Positions 49,506-56,260 of a DNA stretch of 64,000 nucleotides are shown piece after piece. The DNA comes from Taylorella equigenitalis ATCC 35865 (GTDB lineage Bacteria > Pseudomonadota > Gammaproteobacteria > Burkholderiales > Burkholderiaceae_B), in contig NC_018108.1 in the NCBI RefSeq assembly GCF_000276685.1, positions 1,302,001 through 1,366,000 of the forward strand. Reading direction: 5' to 3'. The notes below the pieces were generated by a model. That model was given only the letters and a program-made list of their open reading frames with translations. It was not told the DNA's origin and made no database searches. Every line of letters begins with the position of its first letter. The stretch's first letter is position 1. Both the position numbers and the translations under genes were made by a program.

Positions 49506-50255
49506 TTGCTCAAAATAGTTTAATTGAGCTTCATCTGAGCCAGCTGCTCCTACAGCGACCATCATAGGTATTAAATGGTCCTCAAAGGGATGACAGGTCC
49601 TTGCACTAGGAGCCATCTCCCAGTTGATTAAAGCTTGTTTTCTATATTCATATGGTTTATCAATAAGAGAATCCTGAAGCCATGCATCAAACTCCTCTGA
49701 TGGCTGAGAACCCTCTGGATTAAACATACGCATATTATGAAATGTAAGTCCACTTGCTAATATAAGTACACCCTCACCTCTAAGAGGTTTTAGTGCTTCT
49801 CCTAAATGAATGTGATAGTAAGGATCAAATGAAGCCTCTATAGACACTTGAACAACTGGAATCTCCGCTTCAGGGAAAGCCACTGCCAATGGAACAAATG
49901 CCCCATGATCAAAACCTCTATTTGAATCAAAGGAAGTTTCAAAACCATATGACTTTAAATGTGAACTTAATGTTTTTGCAAATTGTGGATGACCAGGTGC
50001 TCCATAATGTACGGAATAGGTATATGGAGGGAATCCATAATAATCGTACAACATACCTGGACGGGGATTATTCATAATACCCAACCCGCCCTCTGTAATC
50101 CAGTGAGCTGATATCATTAAAATAACTTTGGGTTGGAATTCAAGCAATGAAGGAATTTTTTGCAATGAACTTCTAAGTTTAGAATACGACTGCTCCCATT
50201 GCTGGATCCATGGCCAAGGACCACCACCATGTGAGATAAAAAATACTGGTTGCAT
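49461..50255 (-). CDS. DODA-type extradiol dioxygenase (YgiD/LigB family)
   Basis: 264-residue class III non-heme iron (or zinc) ring-cleavage dioxygenase. Candidate metal ligands: ISHGGGPWP at the N-terminus, MISAHWIT near residue 50, and further His in NRGFDHGAF and LTFHNMR. Same length as E. coli YgiD. Natural substrate unknown. Its start marks the right edge of the conserved block; the accessory island begins beyond it. Confidence 0.88.
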   Translation of the reverse strand: MQPVFFISHGGGPWPWIQQWEQSYSKLRSSLQKIPSLLEFQPKVILMISAHWITEGGLGIMNNPRPGMLYDYYGFPPYTYSVHYGAPGHPQFAKTLSSHLKSYGFETSFDSNRGFDHGAFVPLAVAFPEAEIPVVQVSIEASFDPYYHIHLGEALKPLRGEGVLILASGLTFHNMRMFNPEGSQPSEEFDAWLQDSLIDKPYEYRKQALINWEMAPSARTCHPFEDHLIPMMVAVGAAGSDEAQLNYFEQSAMGGVTVSGYKFG

Positions 50256-50375
50256 GATTATTATGTGGATTATGTTAAAGCGTATATTATAAATGGTTAA
50301 CTAATTTCAATTCACTTTTGATAATCAATAGAAATGTTCATTAGACAGATATTTAATAATTTGACTTTAAACGAA

Positions 50376-50486
50376 TATTGACTTCATATCTTAAACATAT
50401 ATACAATGTGTGAGCAGTTAAAAATTGGTGACGTACTGCCTTAACGTACGGTCAAATTCATTGGTGACGTACTGCCTTAACGTACG
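50376..50486 (+). repeat. 111-bp direct repeat, copy 1 (promoter plus ToxI-like repeats)
   Basis: Matches 54079-54189 over 111 bases with one mismatch (tgtgtGagc against tgtgtAagc). It contains TTGACT (50378-50383), 16-base spacer, TATACA (50400-50405), then a 36-nt unit (50425-50460) and 26 bases of a second unit (50461-50486). After 50486 it diverges and no terminator or toxin follows. Confidence 0.95.
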
Positions 50487-50509
50487 ACTGATTAGTTTCT
50501 AGTTCACTC

Positions 50510-50624
50510 TCATCCACATCTTATCTTTGAGCAACTAAAAAAAATACGAGGTTGTAACCCTTTATGGGTCAAAATAATTTGCTTAATATCTTCTCTATTT
50601 TTTTATAATTTCATAAGGTCTCAT
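50510..50624 (-). pseudogene. N-terminal remnant of a MntA-like nucleotidyltransferase antitoxin
   Basis: From ATG 50624-50622 the minus strand reads MRPYEIIK, shifts frame in a run of seven A, and continues KNREDIKQIILTHKGLQPRI then FFSCSKIRCG and TGA at 50512-50510. This resembles the start of small MNT-fold proteins (pattern RPSEIL..NRE.I..I....NPRVFGS), the antitoxin of HEPN/MNT modules. The catalytic GS..DLD part is missing, so it is a fragment of about a third of the gene. Confidence 0.55.
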
Positions 50625-50797
50625 ATTACCTGTAAGTCATTGATATTTAACATGGTTATAATACTCACTTCAATCTAAAAACTCAATAATCAACCATATG
50701 CAAGATGAATGCTAATTTCTAAAAATTCAAGACGTACGATAAAGATAATAAGATTTATGGTCAAAGCCAAAATATAAATTCTAGTTGGAGGGTAAAT

Positions 50798-51523
50798 ATG
50801 AAGTATATAGGATTGGATAATGCCGTATTCATAGCTTATAAATTACGTGATGAATTCATTTATAACATGGCTAAAGCTGAGGGCAATAGTCTTACATTTG
50901 CTGAAACCTCTACTGTAATCGAAGGCTATGGTATTAGTGGAAAAAGTATGTTTGAATTACGGCAAGTTGAAAACATACGTAATGGGTGGGATTATGTAAT
51001 CAATCTTGTAAAGTATAAAGAATTAATTATTGATAAAAATCTATTCGTAAAAATTAATTCCTTAGTAGCTAGGGACGAAAATCCTAGTCATGGGGAATTC
51101 AGAGAAAAAAGTGTTGCCATATCTGGTACTAACTACCTTCCTCCACAGCCATTTATCTTGAATTCTCTTTTTAGGGAAATGATTGATAACTATAAAACCA
51201 ACTCAACGCTCGATCTAAAAAAATCGGCTATGGATTTGTTCCTTGACAGCGCTAGAAATCAATACTTTGAAGATGGCAATAAAAGAACTGGACAGTTGGT
51301 TATGAATGCTATGCTTATGAAAAATGGTTATGCCCCATTCACTTACCCCCCTGAAGTAGATAAAGAATTTAAAAATAAATTAATAAATTTCTATATTAGA
51401 AATAACAAAGAAGAAATGTACGATTTCATTAGATCTCAAATTAATTCCCCACGTTTACTACATATGCAAAATGTTAAGGAGTCCTCTCTTAAAATTTCAT
51501 ACAATGATGGTTTAACAATGTAG
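50798..51523 (+). CDS. Fic-domain protein, class II, with degenerate catalytic motif
   Basis: 241 residues. Fic enzymes transfer AMP or other nucleotide moieties to target proteins. The class II autoinhibitory motif (S/T)xxxE(G/N) is seen as STVIEG at 38-43, and the Fic loop at 155-163 reads QYFEDGNKR, against HPFxDGNGR: Asp, Gly, Asn and Arg are kept but the catalytic His is Gln155. A GGAGGG ribosome-binding site lies 9 bases before the ATG. First intact gene of the island; lone, with no antitoxin partner visible. Either inactive, or an alternative-chemistry Fic variant. Confidence 0.85.
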   Translation: MKYIGLDNAVFIAYKLRDEFIYNMAKAEGNSLTFAETSTVIEGYGISGKSMFELRQVENIRNGWDYVINLVKYKELIIDKNLFVKINSLVARDENPSHGEFREKSVAISGTNYLPPQPFILNSLFREMIDNYKTNSTLDLKKSAMDLFLDSARNQYFEDGNKRTGQLVMNAMLMKNGYAPFTYPPEVDKEFKNKLINFYIRNNKEEMYDFIRSQINSPRLLHMQNVKESSLKISYNDGLTM

Positions 51524-52045
51524 TTATATTTTCTGATGAAAAAAAACATATAAAGATTACTACTTTATGTAGCTGTTTATTAGAAGATTTTTTTACCCTA
51601 TATTGACTAAAACAAATTCTAATATTTATAATATTTTCGAGCCTATAGCCTCAAGAGCAAGACCAGAAGCCGGTCCATCGGTGCGGTACCGTTATGCCAT
51701 AGCCCGAAGGGATTAAAAAAGATAAGGATTTAGAGGGTATAGTTTTTCCAACTTCCACTTTAAAAAATTTCGGTCCGAAAAATGTTTTCAAAAATCGAAA
51801 GGTTTCTAAAGTTTAAGGTGTATGGCTATTGATGTGTATAGGTAATAGCTGAATCGTTTAATTTTACCGTTTAAAATCGGTTTTCTTTATTTCTAAGTTT
51901 AAAAATTTTAGAGATTGGATTTTTGAGATGGTGTGTGTGAGAGGGAATTAGAGAAAAGGTTTCTGTAGCCGAATCTGGAAGATTATCTTGAAAGTACAAT
52001 TTTTTTAAAAACCTTAATAAATCAATTTTAGAGACTGATATATAT
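51524..52045. other. Gene-free island segment with a candidate small-RNA locus
   Basis: No convincing gene. TTGACT (51603-51608), 18-base spacer, TATAAT (51627-51632) form a good promoter, followed by a GC-rich island of about 75 bases (51638-51712) with short hairpins (GACC/GGTC, CGGT/ACCG, CCCGAAGGG) in otherwise AT-rich DNA. Short open frames run on both strands but none has a start with a ribosome-binding site. Could be an ncRNA or a plasmid-derived fragment. Confidence 0.35.
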
Positions 52046-52756
52046 TTACATTGTTATATCTTGGGATTTTGGGGAAGCGATAGATTTTGATTTTTCTAAA
52101 AAATTTAATCTTTCAGTCATAATTTTTTCTAAATTTTCTGTGAAGTTTTTAAAATCGTAAGAGTTACTAATAGATAAATTATGTTTTTTGAATTCATCTT
52201 CTAATAAAATATCTAACTCTTCTTCCCCGCTATAATAAAGTTTCGGAATAATTACCTTTAGTAAGGATTCAGAGAAACTTTCTGGGTATTTTTGAAATAG
52301 AAAATTCAAGTCATATAAATCTCTAACTTTATCTCTACCAGTAAACGCGGAAGTCTTCATGTGGATTAGTTCGTCTATATCGTAGACATTGACATTGCCA
52401 TGTTTATGATATAAAGAAGGAAAATCTCTTAACCTTTGAGTATTTCTTGAACTAACTTCAATTTTAAGGGGGTATGCACCTTTCATAGATACCGCTCCGT
52501 AATCTATCATTAATCTAAATGCTGTCTCTGGACTTTTTTTTATCGTTACATTCCAGTTTTTATATTCTCTGTGATTTTTTAACATATTTATAAAGTTCAT
52601 ATTTGATGTTTTACTATCTAAGTCAACATCTTCAGAGTACCTATCTAAACCGTAGTAAAGGTATAAAGCAGTTCCGCCTTTTAAAATATATTTATCACCT
52701 AAAAGAGGTAAGATTTCTTTTATAAGATTTATTCGGTCACTTTGATATTCAAGCAT
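52046..52756 (-). CDS. AbiEii/MenT-type nucleotidyltransferase (toxin)
   Basis: 236 residues of the nucleotidyltransferase AbiEii/AbiGii toxin family. Core motif LKGGTALYLYYGLDRYSEDV then DLD (about 22-47; G-S/T plus DxD catalytic pattern), later KIEVSS and the conserved DKVRDLYDLNFL. Known members add nucleotides to tRNA or other targets and are neutralised by an AbiEi-type partner. The gene directly upstream (50-base gap, same strand) fits that role. All motifs appear intact. Confidence 0.85.
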   Translation of the reverse strand: MLEYQSDRINLIKEILPLLGDKYILKGGTALYLYYGLDRYSEDVDLDSKTSNMNFINMLKNHREYKNWNVTIKKSPETAFRLMIDYGAVSMKGAYPLKIEVSSRNTQRLRDFPSLYHKHGNVNVYDIDELIHMKTSAFTGRDKVRDLYDLNFLFQKYPESFSESLLKVIIPKLYYSGEEELDILLEDEFKKHNLSISNSYDFKNFTENLEKIMTERLNFLEKSKSIASPKSQDITM

Positions 52757-52806
52757 AGTTTTTATCCCTAAAGTAAAGTTTCGTTAATTCATATTTCATG
52801 AATGTT

Positions 52807-53187
52807 TCACGTTTTTTGTTTGATTAATAATTTCAAATACGAATAAAGCTCATTGGTATCTTCATCATCTAAAAAATCGTATACACAATTTTTTAAACCA
52901 TAACTATCATCAAAATAAACTAAATCAGCAATTGCTCTAGCAAAAGAGGCAACATAATATTGCTTTTTGAGAAATGGTATGTATCTAAGTTTTATTCCCT
53001 TAGTACCTAAGGGCATACTTTTGTCAAGGGTGTATAACTTAAAGGGCTTATTCATTTGAAAATAATTTAGTGGATGCCAATCAGCTGTTAAACCTTTCTC
53101 ATTTTTGATGTTTAAGGCTTCCCATCCAGATATATATTGAAAAGTTTCTTTATCTTTGGAATTTAAACCGTTTTGCTCTACTTTCAT
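52807..53187 (-). CDS. Short AbiEi-like antitoxin candidate
   Basis: 126 residues, same strand and directly upstream of the AbiEii-like gene. The central YYVASFARAIADLVYFDD resembles the S/A-x-ARA-x-DL segment in the C-terminal domain of AbiEi antitoxins. The N-terminal winged helix of full AbiEi (about 200 residues) is absent, so it either acts only by another mechanism or uses a separate DNA-binding partner. Function is inferred from position and this motif. Confidence 0.55.
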   Translation of the reverse strand: MKVEQNGLNSKDKETFQYISGWEALNIKNEKGLTADWHPLNYFQMNKPFKLYTLDKSMPLGTKGIKLRYIPFLKKQYYVASFARAIADLVYFDDSYGLKNCVYDFLDDEDTNELYSYLKLLIKQKT

Positions 53188-53243
53188 TTTTAAGCATGCT
53201 TTTAAATTATAACAAATTTAATATTTTTGTTTTGTAATTCATA

Positions 53244-53462
53244 TCAATTTTTATTTTCAATAAACTTCTTAATAAATTTATTAATAGTAGCAGTAGATGT
53301 TTCTACACCTTTTAAGTTTTTAAGAAATTTTTGTATTCCAACAATAGTTATTTTATTGTTTCTTAAATATTCAATATCATTAAGATAAGGGTGTAACATA
53401 TTGCGTTTGATATTGTTTTTGTTTTCCTCAACAAATTTAATAGCTTCTTCTGATGGTTTCAT
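53244..53462 (-). CDS. Small helical protein, possible HTH partner of the AbiE-like pair
   Basis: 72 residues, strongly basic, mostly helical. The C-terminal part (ITIVGIQKFLKNLKGV, TSTATINKFIKKF) looks like a helix-turn-helix. It lies 56 bases upstream of the AbiEi-like gene on the same strand. It might supply the DNA-binding part missing from that protein; I do not recognise a family. Confidence 0.5.
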   Translation of the reverse strand: MKPSEEAIKFVEENKNNIKRNMLHPYLNDIEYLRNNKITIVGIQKFLKNLKGVETSTATINKFIKKFIENKN

Positions 53463-53483
53463 TTTCGATTCCTCACAAAATAA

Positions 53484-53917
53484 TTAAGTATATATTAAAC
53501 AACAATATATTAAAAACCAAACAGATAAAAAACACAATGTAACAAGTTTATTAGTATATATCTTCATAAGAAAAGTAGACCAAAGAGGACGATATTCGCC
53601 ACCGTTTTCTGCATATCTTTCGTCATACCTATCACCTAGTCTTTCTTTATCTTGTTGTATTTGTTCTGGTGTTCTTTTGGTTACTACTTGTTTATCTTTT
53701 TCAGTATCATTTCTTTTACTTATTATAGCTTCTACTTGTTTAGGATAGGTAGCTGTAAGTTACGGTATTCTGCTAATGATAACTTTTCATGATTTATCTT
53801 TTTATCAAGTTCATATTCTCTAACTTTAATTCTGATATATCTTTGTATAGTTATAGGGTTTACAACAATGCTTTTTTTTGTGTTAAGTACTGATGGATTT
53901 GGGCGACTTGTCTATTA
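53484..53917 (-). pseudogene. Frameshifted remnant of an unidentified protein
   Basis: Three minus-strand frames join into one plausible protein: NRQVAQIHQYLTQKK, a shift at A8 near 53877, then SIVVNPITIQRYIRIKVRE and KINHEKLSLAEYR, a second shift near 53760, then TYPKQVEAIISKRNDTEKDK, RTPEQIQQDKERLGDRYDER and a C-terminal hydrophobic segment ending at TAA 53486-53484. No start codon is found in the last frame. The hydrophilic, charged middle and the membrane tail do not suggest a family I know. Confidence 0.4.
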
Positions 53918-53924
53918 ATTAGAA

Positions 53925-53960
53925 ATAAAAAAACCTCTTAATAGAGGGTTAAGATTGATT
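53925..53960 (-). terminator. Rho-independent terminator in the island
   Basis: Minus strand CCTCT-atta-AGAGG followed by T7 (53928-53922 region) just after the fragment ending at 53971. It would have ended the gene of which that fragment is the C-terminus. Confidence 0.6.
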
Positions 53961-53970
53961 TAAAAGTTTA

Positions 53971-54078
53971 TTATCCAACTAGCTTTACGCCTTTAATCGT
54001 TAAAAATTCGGAATTATGTTCTATGAGAGGTGATAAATTGATATGGCTATCAATCTTACTTAGAGCCCCAAAAAATCT
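53971..54078 (-). pseudogene. C-terminal fragment of an unidentified gene cut at the repeat
   Basis: The minus strand reads RFFGALSKIDSHINLSPLIE, then HNSEFLTIKGVKLVG and TAA at 53973-53971, followed by a terminator. The coding sequence stops being open exactly where the 111-bp repeat begins (54079), so the gene was interrupted there. Family not recognised. Confidence 0.45.
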
Positions 54079-54189
54079 TATTGACTTCATATCTTAAACA
54101 TATATACAATGTGTAAGCAGTTAAAAATTGGTGACGTACTGCCTTAACGTACGGTCAAATTCATTGGTGACGTACTGCCTTAACGTACG
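54079..54189 (+). repeat. 111-bp direct repeat, copy 2 (promoter plus ToxI-like repeats)
   Basis: Second copy of 50376-50486, same orientation, one mismatch. Contains TTGACT (54081-54086), 16-base spacer, TATACA (54103-54108), and two ToxI-like units starting at 54128 (36 nt) and 54164. Unlike copy 1 it is followed by a terminator and a toxN remnant. Confidence 0.95.
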
Positions 54190-54238
54190 GTTAAAAAATA
54201 TTTAACTGTAAGGGCAATCTCTTTGATTGCCCTTTTTC
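54115..54238 (+). ncRNA. Type III antitoxin RNA (ToxI-like), two 36-nt repeats
   Basis: Predicted transcript of about 120 nt between a sigma-70 promoter and a terminator. The unit is TTGGTGACGTACTGCCTTAA followed by CGTACGGTCAAATTCA, 36 nt, one full and one nearly full copy. In length and pattern (GGTGA, CTxCC-TTAA, AAATTC) it resembles the 36-nt ToxI repeat of Pectobacterium as I remember it. Promoter - repeats - terminator - toxin gene is the defining order of type III toxin-antitoxin loci. Known loci have from two to several repeats, so two could still be functional. Confidence 0.75.
54211..54238 (+). terminator. Rho-independent terminator between ToxI-like RNA and toxN remnant
   Basis: Perfect 9-bp stem AGGGCAATC-tcttt-GATTGCCCT (54211-54233) followed by T5. 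Position between repeats and toxin matches type III loci, where readthrough sets the toxin level. Confidence 0.88.
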
Positions 54239-54242
54239 TATT

Positions 54243-54510
54243 ATGAAAATTTATAACATTAACGACAAATATCTAAAATAAGTTAGCTTCGGTAGATACT
54301 AAAGTTTCTCAAATTAAAAACAAAAGGCCTTATATTGGAGTAGTTTTTGAGATTCATATTTTTCAATATTTTGCCCCTCTATCTTCAAAGGATTTTAGAA
54401 ATAAAAAATCAAATGATACGTTTCATTTAATTTCCGAATCTGAAAAAGGTAAAGAACTAATTTTAGTATCAGTCAGTCTAGTCATTTTTAAAAGTTTACT
54501 TACAGTTTAG
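54243..54510 (+). pseudogene. Truncated, frameshifted type III toxin (ToxN/AbiQ family)
   Basis: Nine bases beyond the terminator, ATG 54243 reads MKIYNINDKYLK and stops at TAA 54281. One frame over, the reading continues NKLASVDTKVSQIKNKRPYI, GVVFEIHIFQYFAPLSSKDF and on to TAG at 54510. The joined sequence follows ToxN: MKFYTISSKYIK at the start, then FIGIVLEI and YLAPLTS. Only about 90 of some 170 residues are left, so an active endoribonuclease is not expected. Confidence 0.8.
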
Positions 54511-54686
54511 GGTGTAAGTAAGATTTTTTATTAACATTTGTACTTACATTAAAAAAGTTCTTATATCTTACTATAAATTTTTGCAGATATCTAAAACAGC
54601 TTGTAACTTATTGATTTATTAGAGAAATTTGGAAGAAAATTGGCTTTATAAATGCTTATATATTTTTATAATTTTTTAACCAGAAG
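54511..54686. other. Short AT-rich segment up to the tRNA-Arg 3' end
   Basis: No gene. An inverted repeat TGTAAGTA (54513-54520) / TACTTACA (54541-54548) with a 20-base loop is the only structure seen. No copy of the tRNA 3' end (attachment-site duplicate) was found elsewhere in the island. Confidence 0.4.
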
Positions 54687-54758
54687 CCACTCCGACAGGA
54701 ATCGAACCTGTATCTAATCCTTAGGAGGGATTTATTCTATCCGTTGAACTACGGAGTG
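54687..54758 (-). tRNA. tRNA-Arg (CCU)
   Basis: 72-nt cloverleaf without encoded CCA: acceptor CACTCCG/CGGAGTG, anticodon loop CTCCTAA (anticodon CCT), 5-bp T-stem ACAGG/CCTGT with loop TTCGATT. A TATAAT box lies upstream around 54776-54771. Its 3' end faces the island. Confidence 0.92.
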
Positions 54759-54792
54759 TAAACGTTAAATTATAGCAAACAGTCTCCATAAA

Positions 54793-55686
54793 TTACGCCC
54801 TCGGATGATGTTTTTTATGCAACGATTTAAGTCTTTCCCTAGCTACGTGCGTATAAATTTGGGTTGTTGATATATCGACATGTCCCAAAAGCATCTGAAC
54901 AACCCTTAAATCCGCTCCATGATTTAATAAATGAGTTGCGAATGCATGCCTCAAAACATGCGGAGAAAGCGGAATCTTAATACTAGTGTATTTGGCATAT
55001 TTTTTAATAATTTGCCAAAAAGCCTGTCTAGTCATACAGTCTCCAAATCTATTTAAAAAGACAAAGCTATTTTTCTTATCCTTCTCAAGTAGTGGCCTTC
55101 CCTCACTTAAATATTTTTTTAGATAAAACTCCGACTCCTCCCCCATTGGTACAAGTCTATCTTTAGCCCCCTTACCCATGGTGACTCGAACTACACCTGC
55201 ATCCAGACTAATTTCATTGGTTTTTATGGCAATAAGTTCGCTGACCCTCATACCCGTTGCATACAATATCTCTAACATAGCTTTATCTCTTAAGCCCGAA
55301 GCTGTCTTTAAGTCTGGGGCATTTAATAGTTCTTCTACTTGCGATTCGCTTATAGATTTAGGAAGTCTTTGAGGAGTTTTGCGAGTTGAAATACCCAAGC
55401 AGGGATCCTTTAATATTAGATTTTGTTTTATGCACCAAGCATAGAATTTTCTAACTGTTGCTAATTTTCTATTAATAGTTGTAGCTTTGGATGAAGACGA
55501 TATTTCCATAAACCAAAGATTTAATTGATCCGAATCTATCTTTAATATTGAAATTGAATCTTTTAGAAAATTATTTAATGAATTCAAATCTAGTCTGTAG
55601 GAATTTAGAGTATTTTTAGATAGACCTTCTTCCAACCATAAGCTATCTATAAATCTATCAATCCACTCTTTATTTTCTTCTGACAT
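54793..55686 (-). CDS. xerD: Site-specific tyrosine recombinase XerD
   Basis: Resolves chromosome dimers at dif together with XerC under FtsK control. From the ATG at 55686 it has 297 residues: core-binding domain (DSLWLEEGLSKNTLNSYRLD) and catalytic domain with the Arg in GMRVSELIAI, HVLRHAFATHLLNHG (His-x-x-Arg) and the Tyr in STTQIYTHV. Very similar to E. coli XerD along its length, including the HHPRA end, so it is the housekeeping recombinase and not an island integrase. Divergent from tsaE. Confidence 0.96.
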   Translation of the reverse strand: MSEENKEWIDRFIDSLWLEEGLSKNTLNSYRLDLNSLNNFLKDSISILKIDSDQLNLWFMEISSSSKATTINRKLATVRKFYAWCIKQNLILKDPCLGISTRKTPQRLPKSISESQVEELLNAPDLKTASGLRDKAMLEILYATGMRVSELIAIKTNEISLDAGVVRVTMGKGAKDRLVPMGEESEFYLKKYLSEGRPLLEKDKKNSFVFLNRFGDCMTRQAFWQIIKKYAKYTSIKIPLSPHVLRHAFATHLLNHGADLRVVQMLLGHVDISTTQIYTHVARERLKSLHKKHHPRA

Positions 55687-55744
55687 AATTAACTTCAAAC
55701 ATTAAAATTAATGATTACAAATGAATTCTTTGTTTGTCTTTTTT

Positions 55745-56260
55745 ATGACTTCAACTGAACAACTAGAATTAATTCTACCTGATGAGAGTGCATCTTTGAA
55801 TTTTGCACATAAGCTAGCTATAACCCTAAAAAAACAAATATTTGGTTTGAACGTTGTGTTGCTAGAGAATATTCCTAACATAAAAATCTATTTAAGCGGT
55901 GATCTCGGTGCTGGCAAAACCACAATAACCAGAGAATTTTTAAAAGCTTTTGGAGTAAACACTAGGATAAAAAGCCCTACTTATACCTTGCTTGAAACTT
56001 ATAAAGTTTCTAGATTATACTTATATCACTTTGATTTTTATAGATTTAGTAATCCGTTGGATTGGGTTGATGCGGGATTTAAGGAAACCCTAAATTCTCC
56101 TGGCATATCATTGGTTGAATGGCCTGAAATGGCACAAGACACGCTTCCAGTACCTGATTTACACATATTTCTTTCATATGACGGTGAAGGACGTATTGCC
56201 AAAATAAAAGCTTTTACAAACGAAGGAATCGAATGCATAAAAAGGATGAAAGCAGAATAA
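55745..56260 (+). CDS. tsaE: tRNA threonylcarbamoyladenosine biosynthesis ATPase TsaE
   Basis: ATPase that supports TsaD-TsaB in making t6A37 of tRNA. Family motifs: Walker A LSGDLGAGKTTITREF, KSPTYTLLETY, YHFDFYRF and LVEWPEMA. About 171 residues from the ATG 55745; an in-frame ATG at 55721 would add 8 hydrophobic residues. First gene of the tsaE-amiC-mutL-miaA group found across proteobacteria; overlaps amiC by 28 bases. Confidence 0.94.
   Translation: MTSTEQLELILPDESASLNFAHKLAITLKKQIFGLNVVLLENIPNIKIYLSGDLGAGKTTITREFLKAFGVNTRIKSPTYTLLETYKVSRLYLYHFDFYRFSNPLDWVDAGFKETLNSPGISLVEWPEMAQDTLPVPDLHIFLSYDGEGRIAKIKAFTNEGIECIKRMKAE

Noticed and set aside
50425-50486. Tandem repeats as a mini CRISPR array
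   Set aside because: The 36-nt period is continuous (the whole period repeats), there are no differing spacers, and no cas genes; the ToxI-like reading explains promoter, terminator and downstream toxin remnant.
54687-54758. Attachment-site duplication of the tRNA-Arg 3' end
   Set aside because: No second copy of the tRNA 3' sequence was found between 50256 and 54686.
54793-55686. Tyrosine recombinase next to tRNA-Arg as the island integrase
   Set aside because: It matches housekeeping XerD along its entire length and points away from the island.
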